Source of the DNA: Azorinus chamasolen
Taxonomy: Eukaryota > Mollusca > Bivalvia > Cardiida > Solecurtidae
Direction of reading: 5' to 3'
Assembly (NCBI GenBank): GCA_963576725.1
Contig: OY755244.1
Location: forward strand, 81,525,121 to 81,589,120
DNA: 64,000 nucleotides
Positions within the stretch are counted from its first letter, which is position 1, and every line of letters starts with the position of its first letter. Made by a program: the position numbers and the translations under genes. The notes beneath the pieces are model-generated. The model saw nothing but the letters and a program-made list of their open reading frames with translations. It was not told where the DNA came from and searched no databases. This document shows, one piece after another, positions 22,031 to 32,645 of the stretch.

Positions 22031-22178
22031 AGGATCTTGCATTCGTGTTCATGATTATTGGATTTATTAAATTCGTCTTTTTAAAACGATAAAAAAAACT
22101 CGCTAAAGCTCGTTTTTTATCATTTTAAAAAGACTCATTTAATAAATCCAATAATCAAGAACACTCATGTAAGATCCT
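22031..22178. mobile_element. Hairpin element with ~70-bp arms
   Basis: The left arm AGGATCTTGCATTCGTGTTC...TTGGATTTATTAAATTCGTC and the right arm GACTCATTTAATAAATCCAA...GAACACTCATGTAAGATCCT are inverted. They meet at CTCGCTAAAGCTCG. No internal coding sequence. Confidence 0.8.
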
Positions 22179-22179
22179 C

Positions 22180-22668
22180 TATCTCTTCAGAATTTATCTG
22201 CTACTGTTGTTCCTTATGTTGAAAGTATTAAGTTTTGTTCAAATTATATCGAAGTGTTGGGAATCAATCCAAAACAACACCTTTATTTAATTTGCATAAA
22301 TAAATCCAAAAGCCAGTAATGTTAAGAGATTAGCTGGATTGATGAATAGAGAGAGAAATTTATAAGACATAATTATGATGTAAAACTGCTGAAATAAAAA
22401 CATTTCCCAAGAAACAGTTAATACTCATAAAATGGCTAGTCCAGAAAAATGGTTTATTGGCGACCGTCACTAACGAATTGTAAGTCACACTTGATTCTCC
22501 TCAATAGAACCCACTATATAAAGATGCGTTTACATCTGTCACTATTGTATTGCCTTTTGCGTGTTGGGTTTGTTCGTTGTGCCAGTCAGGGCTGAATCTA
22601 TAGATCTTATGTAAATGATATAGGCATTGCATAGAGTTTTACAGCCAAGCAATGTATTTCATCGCCTG
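22180..22668. other. No feature recognised
   Basis: AT-rich, no tandem repeat, no supported exon. Confidence 0.4.
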
Positions 22669-22671
22669 AAA

Positions 22672-22886
22672 CACTATACAAATCCTCTCTAAACCGGAAT
22701 TCCGGTAGAGCAGAATTTAGATTCTTTAGACAGATGGCTGCTTAATGCCGGGTGAAAGTCATGCAGAAAACTCCTCTGTTAGCTTTCTTCATGACTTTCA
22801 CCCTTGATTGAGCGGTCAGCTGCCTTACAGACCGGTACATGTATAAATACTACTTTGAACGTCCGGTTTAGAGATGTTTTACATGT
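22672..22886. mobile_element. Family B MITE, diverged
   Basis: TACAAATCCTCTCTAAACCGG on the left and GTCCGGTTTAGAGATGTTTTACATGTA on the right, split here for reading. Inner arms are GCTGCTTAATGCCGGGTGAA and TTTCACCCTTGATTGAGCGG. Confidence 0.7.
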
Positions 22887-23215
22887 ATTTTGTATTCCAG
22901 TAAATAGTCTCTGCGGGGAACAAATTAACCCCTAGTCTGCTGGAAAGTTAAAACTGGTTCCTTCTTTTTCTTAATATGCAGACCCTGGTTAAAGGGCTCT
23001 CTCGGGAATCTTTGTTCTGGGTGTTTAGTGTTTACAAAGGCCGTACACACTGGGTTCCCGATGTAAGAAGAATTGTGTATTTAAAATCCAATTGCCTCAG
23101 CCACCTATCTTATTGTACAGACGTGGCAAGCCGTTTATGTTCTGTAATTTGGGGGATTTGGTGCTAGATTTACTGCACAAAGGCTAACATATGAATTTCT
23201 GATAAACTTTTCAAA
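22887..23215. other. No feature recognised
   Basis: A 63-codon plus-strand frame at 22976 has no motif support. Confidence 0.35.
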
Positions 23216-23216
23216 T

Positions 23217-23415
23217 AGTTTGGATCCTGATGACACGCTAGATAATTTTGCGTTTTAAGATTAGACGCATGTAGGTGTACTTTAAAAGATTATCTAGACG
23301 CATGTAGGTGTACTTTAAAAGATTATATAGACGCATGTTGGTGTACTTTAAAAGATTATCTAGACGCATGTTGGTGTACTTTAAAATATTAGACGCATGT
23401 TGGTGTACTTTTTAG
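23217..23415. mobile_element. Family C left half followed by a 33-bp array
   Basis: AATAGTTTGGATCCTGATGA then CACGCTAGATAATTTTGCG is the left half of family C. From 23264 a unit AGACGCATGTAGGTGTACTT plus TAAAAGATTATCT repeats about four and a half times. No right half follows, so the array may have replaced it. Confidence 0.6.
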
Positions 23416-23594
23416 AAATGAGGGAAAATATAACTGTAATGCTGGAAACATTTGTTTTGGAGACGATAGATAATCCCGGTAGTAAGAGCTGACTCATGCA
23501 TACTGGCGCATTGATGTATATTGTATATCGTTATATCACTTCCTTCACTAGTGCACCCATTGGATGTACATGTACTGATATTTTCAGGCAGTGG

Positions 23595-23632
23595 TGTCCC
23601 GGATCAGGGAGGGGGTGGGGGGGGGGCTCCTA
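23595..23632. repeat. G-rich run
   Basis: GGGAGGGGGTGGGGGGGGGG at 23609. It could form a G-quadruplex but looks like simple sequence. Confidence 0.7.
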
Positions 23633-24011
23633 CATGAGGGTTTGTACTGTTTCCCGCTGATCAGTTTGTGCACTGTTTGTCATTCAAAATCATCTCACAC
23701 AACTATATAATGAATTATATCGTTTAATTATGGATCAGTCCGCCTTGACAGTTCCGCAGTCAAAGGATTAATTTACTGTGTGATTTTAAAAGAAAAGTAT
23801 CGCCTGCAGACAATCTAAATTTAAGGACGCCATCGTGGTCAAAATGTCGTTTAGCAGAGGCCAAAGTACTTGCTGCCATGTCCAGACCGAGGGTTGTATC
23901 AATCACTCCCTGTACAAAAAGCGAGAGGCCTTTATTAGAATGCAAGGGAATTGGAACGATTACTACAGTGTCTACGGCATTGGCTCTCGTTATAATGTGT
24001 TAGTTACATGA

Positions 24012-24235
24012 TAAGACCTATTGCAACGCCTTTGCAAACAGAGTACACCCAGATCAAACGACTCCTATAGCAGTCCTCCCACCAGGGTCTGCTCTGTTTG
24101 AATACGACATAATATCAATATGATGCTACAAGTTCTGCCATGGCCAAGATTTAAGTGGTTCATATACACTTTCAAAGATTCAGCTAGTAGATTTTCATGA
24201 TATTATTATTTTTTACATGAAAGGGTAAATCGACA
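24012..24235 (-). mobile_element. Family A MITE, reverse orientation
   Basis: CGCCTTTGCAAACAGAGTAC...CTCCTATAGCAGTCCTCC...AGGGTCTGCTCTGTTTGAAT, followed by GTTCTGCCATGGCCAAGA and TTTTACATGAAAGGGTAAAT. The tail order shows the reverse orientation. Confidence 0.7.
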
Positions 24236-24537
24236 ATCCGGCTCAGTAATTTGTGCGATATGCAATTTCTGCTGTGTAAAAGTTTTGTATAGTAAGTTGA
24301 CTGATCCAAACTGTGTTATGAGTGGATTTTCTGTTTGAAGAGGTGTTGCTGCACATTTTTATCTATATGTCTGTGTTCGTTTTGTTTTTATCAGCCATGT
24401 CGTCGGGTTGTAGTCAGTTTACCACTATGGCTAGGTTTCAGAAATAAATACAAACAAATGAAATTCTGAAAAGGCCTATTCTGATATTTTCGTCATTTTT
24501 CGTCAATTCTGCTGTCTCGTATATTCTGTAGATTTAC

Positions 24538-24723
24538 ATGACTTTTAACGAGACTTTATATCAGAGACTACAACATCGGTCAGATTCTAAATTGGTAACG
24601 GAAATCGTAAATGGAACTCGTAATCAATGTTTACATATTGCCAAGTCCCTGATTGATTATGAATGGAAAATTATACTCGTAAACAGATGGAACGAGAAAA
24701 TTAAAAAGAACAATTTGAGCTGA
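24538..24723 (+). CDS. Unresolved 61-codon open frame
   Basis: Encodes a hydrophilic, helix-prone peptide containing RLQHRSDSKLVTEIVNGT and ending KKNNLS. It is not derived from any tandem repeat or hairpin family here. TTCTGTAG immediately upstream could be a splice acceptor. I recognise no family. It may be a terminal exon, a decayed element fragment or chance. Confidence 0.12.
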   Translation: MTFNETLYQRLQHRSDSKLVTEIVNGTRNQCLHIAKSLIDYEWKIILVNRWNEKIKKNNLS

Positions 24724-24793
24724 ATGTATCTGCAGCATATCTCAATATCTATATTAGCTGAATGTATCTGCAGCATATCTCAATATCTATATT
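24718..24793. repeat. 38-bp tandem duplication
   Basis: AGCTGAATGTATCTGCAGCA plus TATCTCAATATCTATATT twice. The first copy overlaps the end of the open frame at 24538. Confidence 0.9.
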
Positions 24794-25044
24794 TGAGCAG
24801 CTGTTATTTGACTGAATTTATAAACAAAATTTGAAATAATGGCAATGTCAAGCGATTCTTATTGAAAATAGGGTTGAGGTGTTACCCTGTCTGTCACTAT
24901 GTAGCTCAAAAGTCGGTGGATGAGTCGTGTACTGTAGGTGGGGTTTAGAAAGCGTTTGGGCGAGCCTTTCAATCAAGGAGTGTCTCGATGAAAGTTAAGT
25001 TAATGGAATTGGTACAAACGTAAACGTTATATAACGAATGCCTG

Positions 25045-25076
25045 CGTGTGTGTGTGTGGGGGGGGGGGGGGGGGGC
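25045..25076. repeat. (GT)n-(G)n simple repeat
   Basis: GTGTGTGTGTGTG followed by about 19 G residues. Confidence 0.9.
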
Positions 25077-25520
25077 TTTAGTAGTCTCTGACCTAAAGCT
25101 GTTGTTATTGTTTTCACTGGAAACAGCTGTTTACAACATATGTTATAGGCTGACTTGCCTTTGACCTTTGGGTCTGCAGGAAAGTTGGGTTTAATGGAGA
25201 ATGGTACACTATGGCTACTAATGTGTTTCCACTGACACGTGCCCAGCTGTCAATGCATTTTCTCCAAAACTCGCAGAAACAATTATATGTAAGAAATGAT
25301 GACATGAATATCAATTCGATGAATTTTGAAATGAGCATTTGGAAACTGGATTTGTTTTGTTTTGGCGATGAAAGTAACTTTAAAGTCATATCTATTCGAT
25401 TATATAAGCTCATAGAGAAATCGTTTGATCTGAGTCTACTTTGTATGCAAACTCGTTAAAAGTCTTTTCTATCAGATAAAGTGTTAATATTGTACAACGA
25501 ATTCGTGAAAAACATATGCA
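25077..25520. other. No supported gene
   Basis: Opposing open frames of 82 and 99 codons overlap at 25114-25459. Neither has a motif or a convincing splice context. Confidence 0.35.
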
Positions 25521-25769
25521 AATAATTTGGTGGCGTCTCACCTGGATCTTACCTGCTTGACACTTTGACTATTTTTGAGGATACATGTAATAGGACATAA
25601 ATTTGAGTATAGTAGCATACGACAGTATTGGCAGACGACAATTTAGTGTGTAAAGTGCTCATGCTTGGCATAATAAGTGCTGTGACATCATTGGTTGATA
25701 CTGTGCCAGGTGAGGGTAGCATTGCTTTTTTAAATCATTAGCCAGCTATGGGCGAATCCGAGAAATGTT

Positions 25770-25890
25770 TTGCAAAACAATTTGTATCCAGATGAGATGA
25801 GAAGTAATTCTGCTCACCAGGATCCAAAGTAAGTCTACATTTCACCAGGATCCAAAGTAAGTCTACATTTCATCAGGATCGAAACTGTTG
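25770..25890. mobile_element. Family C hairpin with 28-bp duplication
   Basis: TTTGCAAAACAATTTGTATC then CAGATGAGATGAGAAGTAAT is the left half. The right half CACCAGGATCCAAAGTAAGT plus CTACATTT is repeated before TCATCAGGATCGAAACTG. A partial family C right arm also lies at 25527-25570. Confidence 0.6.
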
Positions 25891-25970
25891 ACACTTCCAT
25901 TGAAATTGTGAAACTAATTAAATGAAAGTTAGCGTCGTTATCTGAACAAGATAACATTTTCCATTACTGA

Positions 25971-26030
25971 ACAGGTTTCATAGGCTTATAACAGGTTTCA
26001 TAGGCTTATAACAGGTTTCATAGGCTTATG
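25971..26030. repeat. 20-bp tandem repeat, 3 copies
   Basis: ACAGGTTTCATAGGCTTATA three times, essentially perfect. Confidence 0.95.
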
Positions 26031-26337
26031 GTTAAAACAGATAGGTTGTGACCTGACTTCTTCCTGAACACGTGATTCCGTGAAAATTCGAGTAAGTGTA
26101 TAGCAGGCGAGAATCTCTCAACCCATCTAGGAATGTGGTGAAAGGTTTTCTGGGAAAACATTTAACAAGTAATTAACCCATCACGCACCTGGCATCATGT
26201 TCTTTATCATCGTGAAATGAGAGGTTGATATGCGTGTTTAATAATAGCACCAGCTGGACATATTCTACCTAGAGGGCGCTCAGCAGATTGCCGTCTGCTT
26301 AACTGTCGTCTGCTGCTTGCCTGTGAGCAAATTCTGA

Positions 26338-26490
26338 TACAGTAAAACCCATCAAAAAGTAGCATAGATCTGGGTTTTAAAATCAGGCGGTAGCTTAATA
26401 CAGGACGAAAGTTATGCAGATACCTTCCACGGGAGCTTTCTGCGTTACCTTCGCGCTGCATTAGATAACTATCTGCTTTAAATAACACGC
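26338..26490. mobile_element. Family B MITE
   Basis: Begins TACAGTAAAACCCATC. Inner arms are GCGGTAGCTTAATACAGGAC and GCGCTGCATTAGATAACTAT around CCACGGGAGC. The right terminus is lost. An antisense 114-codon frame over it is incidental. Confidence 0.7.
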
Positions 26491-26555
26491 AGGCGGATTC
26501 ATCATCAATTCTAATGCAACATTTTTGTAACACGCATTCTGATTGGTCCACGTGA

Positions 26556-26612
26556 CAAAATTTGAAGCATATAAACCACCGATATACTGTCGGAAAATGA
26601 ATATACTGTCGG
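26556..26612. repeat. Sequence shared with the 28226 hairpin
   Basis: CATATAAACCACCGATATAC plus TG occurs here and in the right arm of the hairpin at 28226. A second GAATATACTGTCGG follows. It probably marks a decayed related copy. Confidence 0.5.
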
Positions 26613-26879
26613 AAACCAAATCAGTAGAAAATTTACTACGAAATATTCATACGCGCATTCATAGTAAAATTGAATGAATGGGTCTGAATGAACGAAGACA
26701 CTGGCTGAATGAAATGTCAAATGTTTTCAATTTGCTTGTTTTTTCAACACACTTTATGGTTGTAGTCAATGTGAGTCTGGCGATCTGTCGCAAAGTCCCA
26801 CAAGTTGATCCTGAGTCCATTTATTTCACATGTAGATCTAATTCACTGTCCTTGAACAAACGTTCCTCTATTCTGTTTT

Positions 26880-28220
26880 GAGGTGTATGTGGCACCTGCG
26901 CCCTGTAAATATAAAATTTAAGGTATATAACCATGTAGCTGTGAGATTTTTTTTAAATATCCATGCTGAAACTATTTAAGAAGGACCTGACAACACGTAA
27001 CATTACCAACCGATCACAGACAATGATCTGAAAACTCTAAAAACTTTCCAAAGAAAAGTGGTTTGACATAACATTGACTTTCGCTCTTCGTGTTATACAT
27101 AGAAAACCTAAGATCTCTGACAAAAGTACAATTTATGAGTCATGCAGGAAACGCCACATACAGAATAAACAGCCATCGTTTGTTTTCCATGACGAGGCTG
27201 GTGTTTAATTTTGTCAGCTGGCGTACAATCAAGAACACACCAAAAATCGCAAAGGAGACACTATCAAGAACAACGATTCAAACATTAATACAATAATGTA
27301 TAGTAATCAAGAGGAAACATGTCCTGTAAATCTCTGAAAACATACCTGATAAAACTTCACCCGTGATCGAACCATTTCATTCAGTAACCCACACGTTCAG
27401 TCGATTATGAAGAATTATATACACATCCAGGCCTGTTGGTGAGCGTGTGCTGAACGAAATGATGAAAACATTTGCTGAGGCTTGTTTCGTCAAAAGTTTT
27501 AAAACACAAATCACTGTGCCCGAGAGACCGCAATCATGCACTAGCTGTTGGCCTATGCTGGTGTCAAAACCAGGGAAATAATGAAAAAGTCCGGTTATCA
27601 GAATGAAGCCAGTGTCGGAAGCTATAATGCCGACTCGTCCGACAATCAGAAGCGGCAGTATTCTTCAATTCTTCAAGGACAGTCCCATAATGAGAATTCG
27701 CCCCACCCACTCTAGACCACTCGAGGACTCTTTACAAATTCCAAACATGCCTGTAGGTTGTCGCTCCTGATATTTTCCATTTGCACGTCCACTTGGCCTA
27801 TCATCATTCTCATCACATACACCAATCAGCCAATATTGAATATGCCACCAGTTCCACATTGCAAACAATTTAAAATAAATAATTCCGTTGTCCATGTGCA
27901 CACTTATTGTGGAATTTCGAGCAATGTCGAGGTCAAATTTGATTCATCTTCGGTAGTTTTGAAAGGGACCTACCGTCGGAAATTCAAAGGACCATGACTT
28001 AACGGTTTTCATTTGTGAAAATCAAAGTATCAAGTGAAAACACCAGTTCTTGGTATATTAAATATAAGCACAATTGCTTGGTTCCGGGAGAACTATTTTC
28101 TATATGCGTAATGCGGAGATATGCGGTGTTTCATGACGTCATGTTATGACGACAGAGATAAAATATCAAAGGACTTAAAGTATTGTTTGTTTTTTACCAT
28201 CTGGATCTATGGTTTCATTA
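26880..28220. other. Low-repeat region without a supported gene
   Basis: Short opposing open frames at 27090-27296 and 27665-27997 have no recognisable domains. No tandem array or hairpin family was seen. This is one of the longest relatively unique stretches. Confidence 0.4.
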
Positions 28221-28225
28221 GAATA

Positions 28226-28393
28226 GGGATAACCGTTGCGTATGTTAAGATTTTCATCAGTATATCGGTGGTTTATATGTCGCAAATAACCCTTTTACAT
28301 GCTCCGCTAACGCGTCGCATGTAAAACGATTATTTGCGACATATAAACCACCGATATACTGCTGCAAATCTTCAAATACGCAACGGTTATCCC
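28226..28393. mobile_element. Hairpin element with ~76-bp arms
   Basis: The left arm GGGATAACCGTTGCGTATG...ATCGGTGGTTTATATGTCGC and the right arm GCGACATATAAACCACCGAT...CATACGCAACGG-like...GGTTATCCCC are inverted around a 14-base loop near 28303. The right arm reads AAATACGCAACGGTTATC. It partly overlaps a 67-codon frame that is an artefact. Confidence 0.85.
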
Positions 28394-28499
28394 CTAAGTG
28401 GTTGTTATGTATATTCTTATTTAGGTTTCATCTAGATGAGAGATATGGAGGGGGCATGTTTATTTACACGGTGGCGATGGAATAAGGATAAGGTTGGGC

Positions 28500-29080
28500 G
28501 CCCCTAAACCGGTTTAAACCTAATTGTCACGACCTTTCAAAGGCGGTACTTCCATTTCCCCACTATTGTATGTTTGTTATATGTCTTCATGCGTCTCTTT
28601 TTCTGTTTTAATAGACATGTATATTTTCTGTGCGTTCTTGTCATGGTGCTGTTCGGTTTGTATGTGGTGCATGACTCATACCTGTATTTTTACTTTCTTT
28701 TCACATGTTTTTATTCAGCTGGCTTTTATTGTATTAATAAAGATATGCTCTGAACATGTTAGTCTAATATGTTAGCATTCTTACTGTCATTTAATAGCCT
28801 GTTTTATTAAGTTGTCAAATACCTTTATCCACACGACTACCCAGATAAATATTTATGCTAGCATGTAAGGTTTTAACGGATAATTTTGCCTAAACAATAC
28901 TATTAATTGCACGTGTTGCATGTTATATGTGTTTTTAATGTTATAAAGCTTGTTTTACTTGTATATTTGTCAACTCGTTTGTCATAATTATATTTGTTTG
29001 TTAGTCGGTTTAAAAGCTCTCCAGAGCGTGTGTTATTACTGTTATTGTAAACCTCCGACTTTAGATAATATTACTTGACT
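28500..29080. other. Possible retroelement or transcript 3' end
   Basis: Opens with the palindrome AAACCGGTTTAAACC, then T-rich sequence with TATTAATAAAGATATG at 28732, and ends with AATATTACTTGACTTGACTC. It has the look of a 3' untranslated tail of a retroelement or gene, but no coding remnant was found upstream. Confidence 0.25.
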
Positions 29081-29084
29081 TGAC

Positions 29085-30370
29085 TCTCTGATACAACTGG
29101 ATGAGAGGACGACTTACTTTGCCTGTCAGATAGTTTTCATCTTCCTGTCAGATAGTTTTCATCTTCCTGTCTGATAGTTTTCATCTTCCTGTCTGATAGT
29201 TTACACCTTATCTTCCTGTCTGATAGTTTACATCTTCCTGTTACATCTTCCTGTCTGATAGTTTACATCTTCCTGTCTGATAGTTAACATCTTATCTTCC
29301 TGTCTGATAGTTTACATCTTCCTGTTACATCTTCCTGTCTGATAGTTCTTCCTGTCTGATAGTTTACATATTATCTTCCTGTCTGATAGTTTACATCTTC
29401 CTGTTACATCTTCCTGTCTGATAGTTTACATCTTCCTGTCTGATAGTTTACATCTTCCTGTCTGATAGTTTACATCTTCCTGTTACATCTTCCTGTCTGA
29501 TAGTTTACATCTAAATAAGAGAACGACTTACTTTGCCGCTCTGAAAGTTTACATCTAAATGAGAGATGGGCTTACTTTGCCTCTCTGATAGTTTAGATGT
29601 TTAGATCTAGATGAGAGATGGACTTACTTTGCCTCTCTAATAGATTACATATATATGAGAGGACGATTTACTTAGCCACTCTGATAGTTTACATTTAGAT
29701 CAGAGGACGACTTACTTGGTCTCTCTGATACTTTACGTTTTGATGAGAGGAAGACTAACATTGCCTGTCTGATAGTTAACATCAAGGGAAGAGGACGACT
29801 TACGTGTCCTATCTGATAGTTCATATCCAGATGTCAGTATGAATTACTTTACCTGTCTGATAATTTACATCCGGATGAGAGGATTACTTACTTTAACCCT
29901 CCACCGGATAGTTTACATCTAGATGAGAGGACGACTAACTTTGCCTTTCTGATAGTTTACATCTAGATGAGAGGACGACTAACTTTGCCCTTCTGATAGT
30001 TTACATCTAGATGAGAGGACGACTAACGTTGCCTTTCTGATAGTTTACATCTAGATGAGAGGACGACTAACGTTGCCCTTCTGATAGTTTACATCTAGAT
30101 GAGAGGACGACTAACTTTGCCCTTCTGATAGTTTACATCTAGATGAGAGGACGACTAATTTTGCCCTTCTGATAGTTTACACCCAGATGAAAGAACGACT
30201 TACTTTGTTTCTCTAATAGTTTACACCCAATGAGGGGACGAGTCATTTTGTCTGTCTGACACTTTACATCTAAACTACACTATGACTTACTTTGCCTCAT
30301 CAAAATTAAAGGACGACCCACTTTACCTCAATGATACTTAACTTTTAGATTAGAGGACAGTCTTCATTTC
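29085..30370. repeat. Nested 44-bp and 22-bp minisatellite
   Basis: The 44-bp unit reads AGATGAGAGGACGACTAACT then TTGCCCTTCTGATAGTTTAC and ATCT. It is nearly perfect at 29920-30180 and increasingly diverged toward both ends. Within 29130-29515 a shorter CTTCCTGTCTGATAGTTTAC plus AT unit is amplified about 16 times, with irregular TTACAT and ATCTTAT insertions. Confidence 0.85.
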
Positions 30371-30399
30371 TTCTCCAATACTAAACATTTAGGAGAGTT

Positions 30400-30575
30400 T
30401 TTGGTATTACTTTTACCCTGCATTGAACATGCATCTTAATGGAGAGTGAAAACCATGCATGCCGCTCCAAAAGAAGCCTTCTGCATTACTTTTACCGTGC
30501 ATTAAGCCACCACCTGCATAAAAAGGGCTAGAATCTTGTATATTTAAATACCGGCTTATAGGAGGTTCACTGTTT
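30400..30575. mobile_element. Family B MITE, partial
   Basis: CTTCTGCATTACTTTTACCG then TGCATTAAGCCACCACCTGC, with ACCGGCTTATAGGAGG and TTCACTGT at the right end. The left part looks duplicated. Confidence 0.6.
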
Positions 30576-30621
30576 ATAACTTTTGTACGGTCAAGTTGAC
30601 CCCAATCCTATCATAAATCTA

Positions 30622-30683
30622 GATAGCTGCTCAAGCTATGGTCGCGTATAATGATAGCTGCTCAAGCTATGGTCGCGTATAAT
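30622..30683. repeat. 31-bp tandem duplication
   Basis: GATAGCTGCTCAAGCTATGG plus TCGCGTATAAT twice. Each unit contains the hairpin ATAGCTGCTCAAGCTAT. Confidence 0.95.
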
Positions 30684-30744
30684 GTGTAATTACCTCCGAT
30701 TCGTTGAAGCTTTTCAGAAAGTACTCACCGATACTGTCCAATAG

Positions 30745-30805
30745 CTTCCATCCTGATACAAACGCCCATTTTCTCGGCGTCTCATCTGGAAACAAGCTGT
30801 TTGAA
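30745..30805. mobile_element. Family C right half
   Basis: TTTTCTCGGCGTCTCATCTG then GAAACAAGCTGTTTGAAA. The left arm is not clear. Confidence 0.45.
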
Positions 30806-31169
30806 AATGTCAATGCTGTCACGCTTGGCATTATACGAATTAAGACATATTGAACATGCTATAACTTAAACATACAAAATCCTTGTGTCATACATGCGTC
30901 TGGACACAAATCTAGCTTGAAGGCTTTGTCTGAATCAATATGTCTATGAGAGTATGAAATATTGAGATATTTTATCAATTTTTATATCCCACTTTATTGT
31001 TTTCTGAAGAAATATTCTCGTCAAAATTTAACCTGTATTTCATAGTGAACTCGTCCACACGTGCACCCTGAATAAATGTGATTTTTAAACGTCGAGGATC
31101 CTAATCAGCGGTCTTTTACACGAGTCAAATGGCCTGTGTCTTCATTGTTTGTCTATGTCAATATTGATC

Positions 31170-31385
31170 CTTATCTGATATATACGCCTTTTCACGCCTG
31201 TTCAAACAGCATAGACACAGATCAGCATAGACACAGATCAGACGGCTCCTGTAGAATTATGTGTTCGGTTTGCTTATGGAATTATATGGATCTAAATTTT
31301 ACAGCTCATGTTATTGCAAACATACATGCCATTTTATGGTGCAATTATTTCTTACATAAATAATTATGAAGTAAAGGGTTAAGGG
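31170..31385 (-). mobile_element. Family A MITE, reverse orientation
   Basis: CGCCTTTTCACGCCTGTTCA then AACAGCATAGACACAGATCA. The 18-bp CATAGACACAGATCAG is tandemly doubled at 31207-31245, and CGGCTCCTGTAG follows. The distal tail TTATTTCTTACATAAATAAT and TAAAGGGTTAA marks the other end. Confidence 0.7.
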
Positions 31386-31456
31386 GCACTATGTTTCTCA
31401 AAGGTTTGAACTAATCGGAATTAATTGTAGGAATTATACAGAACAGACATGTTCCA

Positions 31457-32142
31457 ACAGTTCGGATCTAATAATACACCCTTTACTCATCCGATCAGTT
31501 TGGATCTAATAATACACCCTTTACTCATCCGATCAGTTTGGATTTAATAATACATCCTTTACTCATCCGATCAGTTCGGATCTAATAATACACCCTTTAC
31601 TCATCCGATCAGTTCGTATCTAATAATACACCCTTTACTCATCCGATCAGTTCGGATCTAATAATACACCCTTTACTCATCCGATCAGTTCGTATCTAAT
31701 AATACACCCTTTACTCATCCGATCAGTTTGGATCTAATAATACACCCTTTACTCATCCGATCAGTTCGGATCTAATAATACACCCTTTACTCATCCGATC
31801 AGTTCGGATCTAATAATACACCCTTTACTCATCCGATCAGTTCGGATCTAATAATACACCCTTTACTCATCCGATCAGTTTGGATCTAATAATACACCCT
31901 TTACTCATCCGATCAGTTTGGATCTAATAATACACCCTTTACTCATCCGATCAGTTTGGATCTAATAATACACCCTTTACTCATCCGATCAGTTTGGATC
32001 TAATAATACACCCTTTACTCATCCGATCAGTTCGGATCTAATAATACACCCTTTACTCATCCGATCAGTTCGGATCTAATAATACACCCTTTACTCATCC
32101 GATCAGTTCGGATCTAATAATACACCCTTTACTCATCCGATC
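31457..32142. repeat. 38-bp minisatellite, about 18 copies
   Basis: The unit is CAGTTCGGATCTAATAATAC plus ACCCTTTACTCATCCGAT. C/T variation at TTCGG versus TTTGG and GG versus GT is the main difference between copies. Copies abut with no spacers, so this is not a CRISPR array. Confidence 0.95.
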
Positions 32143-32265
32143 GAAAAACGCTTTCTGATATACTGGTCTTTGTTTATGAAATTTATAGATGAAAACCAAA
32201 TCCCTCTAGAATGACATTAAACGACATTCATTGCCAGGAATGTCACTTAGCATAAAAAGGGTTAA

Positions 32266-32510
32266 CCCTTTACTCCATGCATATACATTTTAACGCCTTT
32301 GTAACACAGTATACCCAGATCAGACTGCTCCTGTAGGGGTGGTCTGATAAAGTGTCACCTCTGTTTGCTTCTGGAATTATATAGATCTCATTCTATAGCT
32401 TCTGTCATGGCCACACAGTTGTCTGTTCATATGCCCTTATAAAAAGCCTATTACTATACGTGATGTCGTTATTTCTTGCATGAATATTTATAGTATAAAG
32501 GGTAAAATTG
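32266..32510 (-). mobile_element. Family A MITE, near full length, reverse
   Basis: TTAACCCTTTACTCCATGCA at one end and TATAGTATAAAGGGTAA at the other. The core is CCTTTGTAACACAGTATACC...CTGCTCCTGTAGGGGTGG...CACCTCTGTTTGC. GACGTCATTATTTC-like TGTCGTTATTTCTTGCATGA identifies the distal arm. Confidence 0.8.
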
Positions 32511-32544
32511 GGTAAATTATAACCTATCTACAAAAGCTAACTCT

Positions 32545-32645
32545 AGAGGGAGGTTGTTCAGACATGTGGTAGCTTAATGCAGGACGAAAGATATGCAGTT
32601 AGCTCCCTCAGGCGTTCGTGTTAAGCTACCATCCGTTTTTACTGC
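32545..32645. mobile_element. Family B MITE, short form
   Basis: GTGGTAGCTTAATGCAGGAC...AGCTCCCTCAGGCG...GTTAAGCTACCATCCG. Outer ends are weak. Confidence 0.6.

Noticed and set aside
23760..23945. Protein-like 61-codon minus frame; a 53-codon plus frame overlaps it
   Set aside because: Both strands are open, no motif or splice boundary favours either, and length is within chance.
26207..26551. 114-codon minus-strand frame
   Set aside because: It lies mostly on a family B MITE and has no domain.
31457..32142. CRISPR-like regular direct repeats
   Set aside because: Copies abut with no unique spacers, and the surrounding sequence is eukaryotic with MITEs and SINEs.
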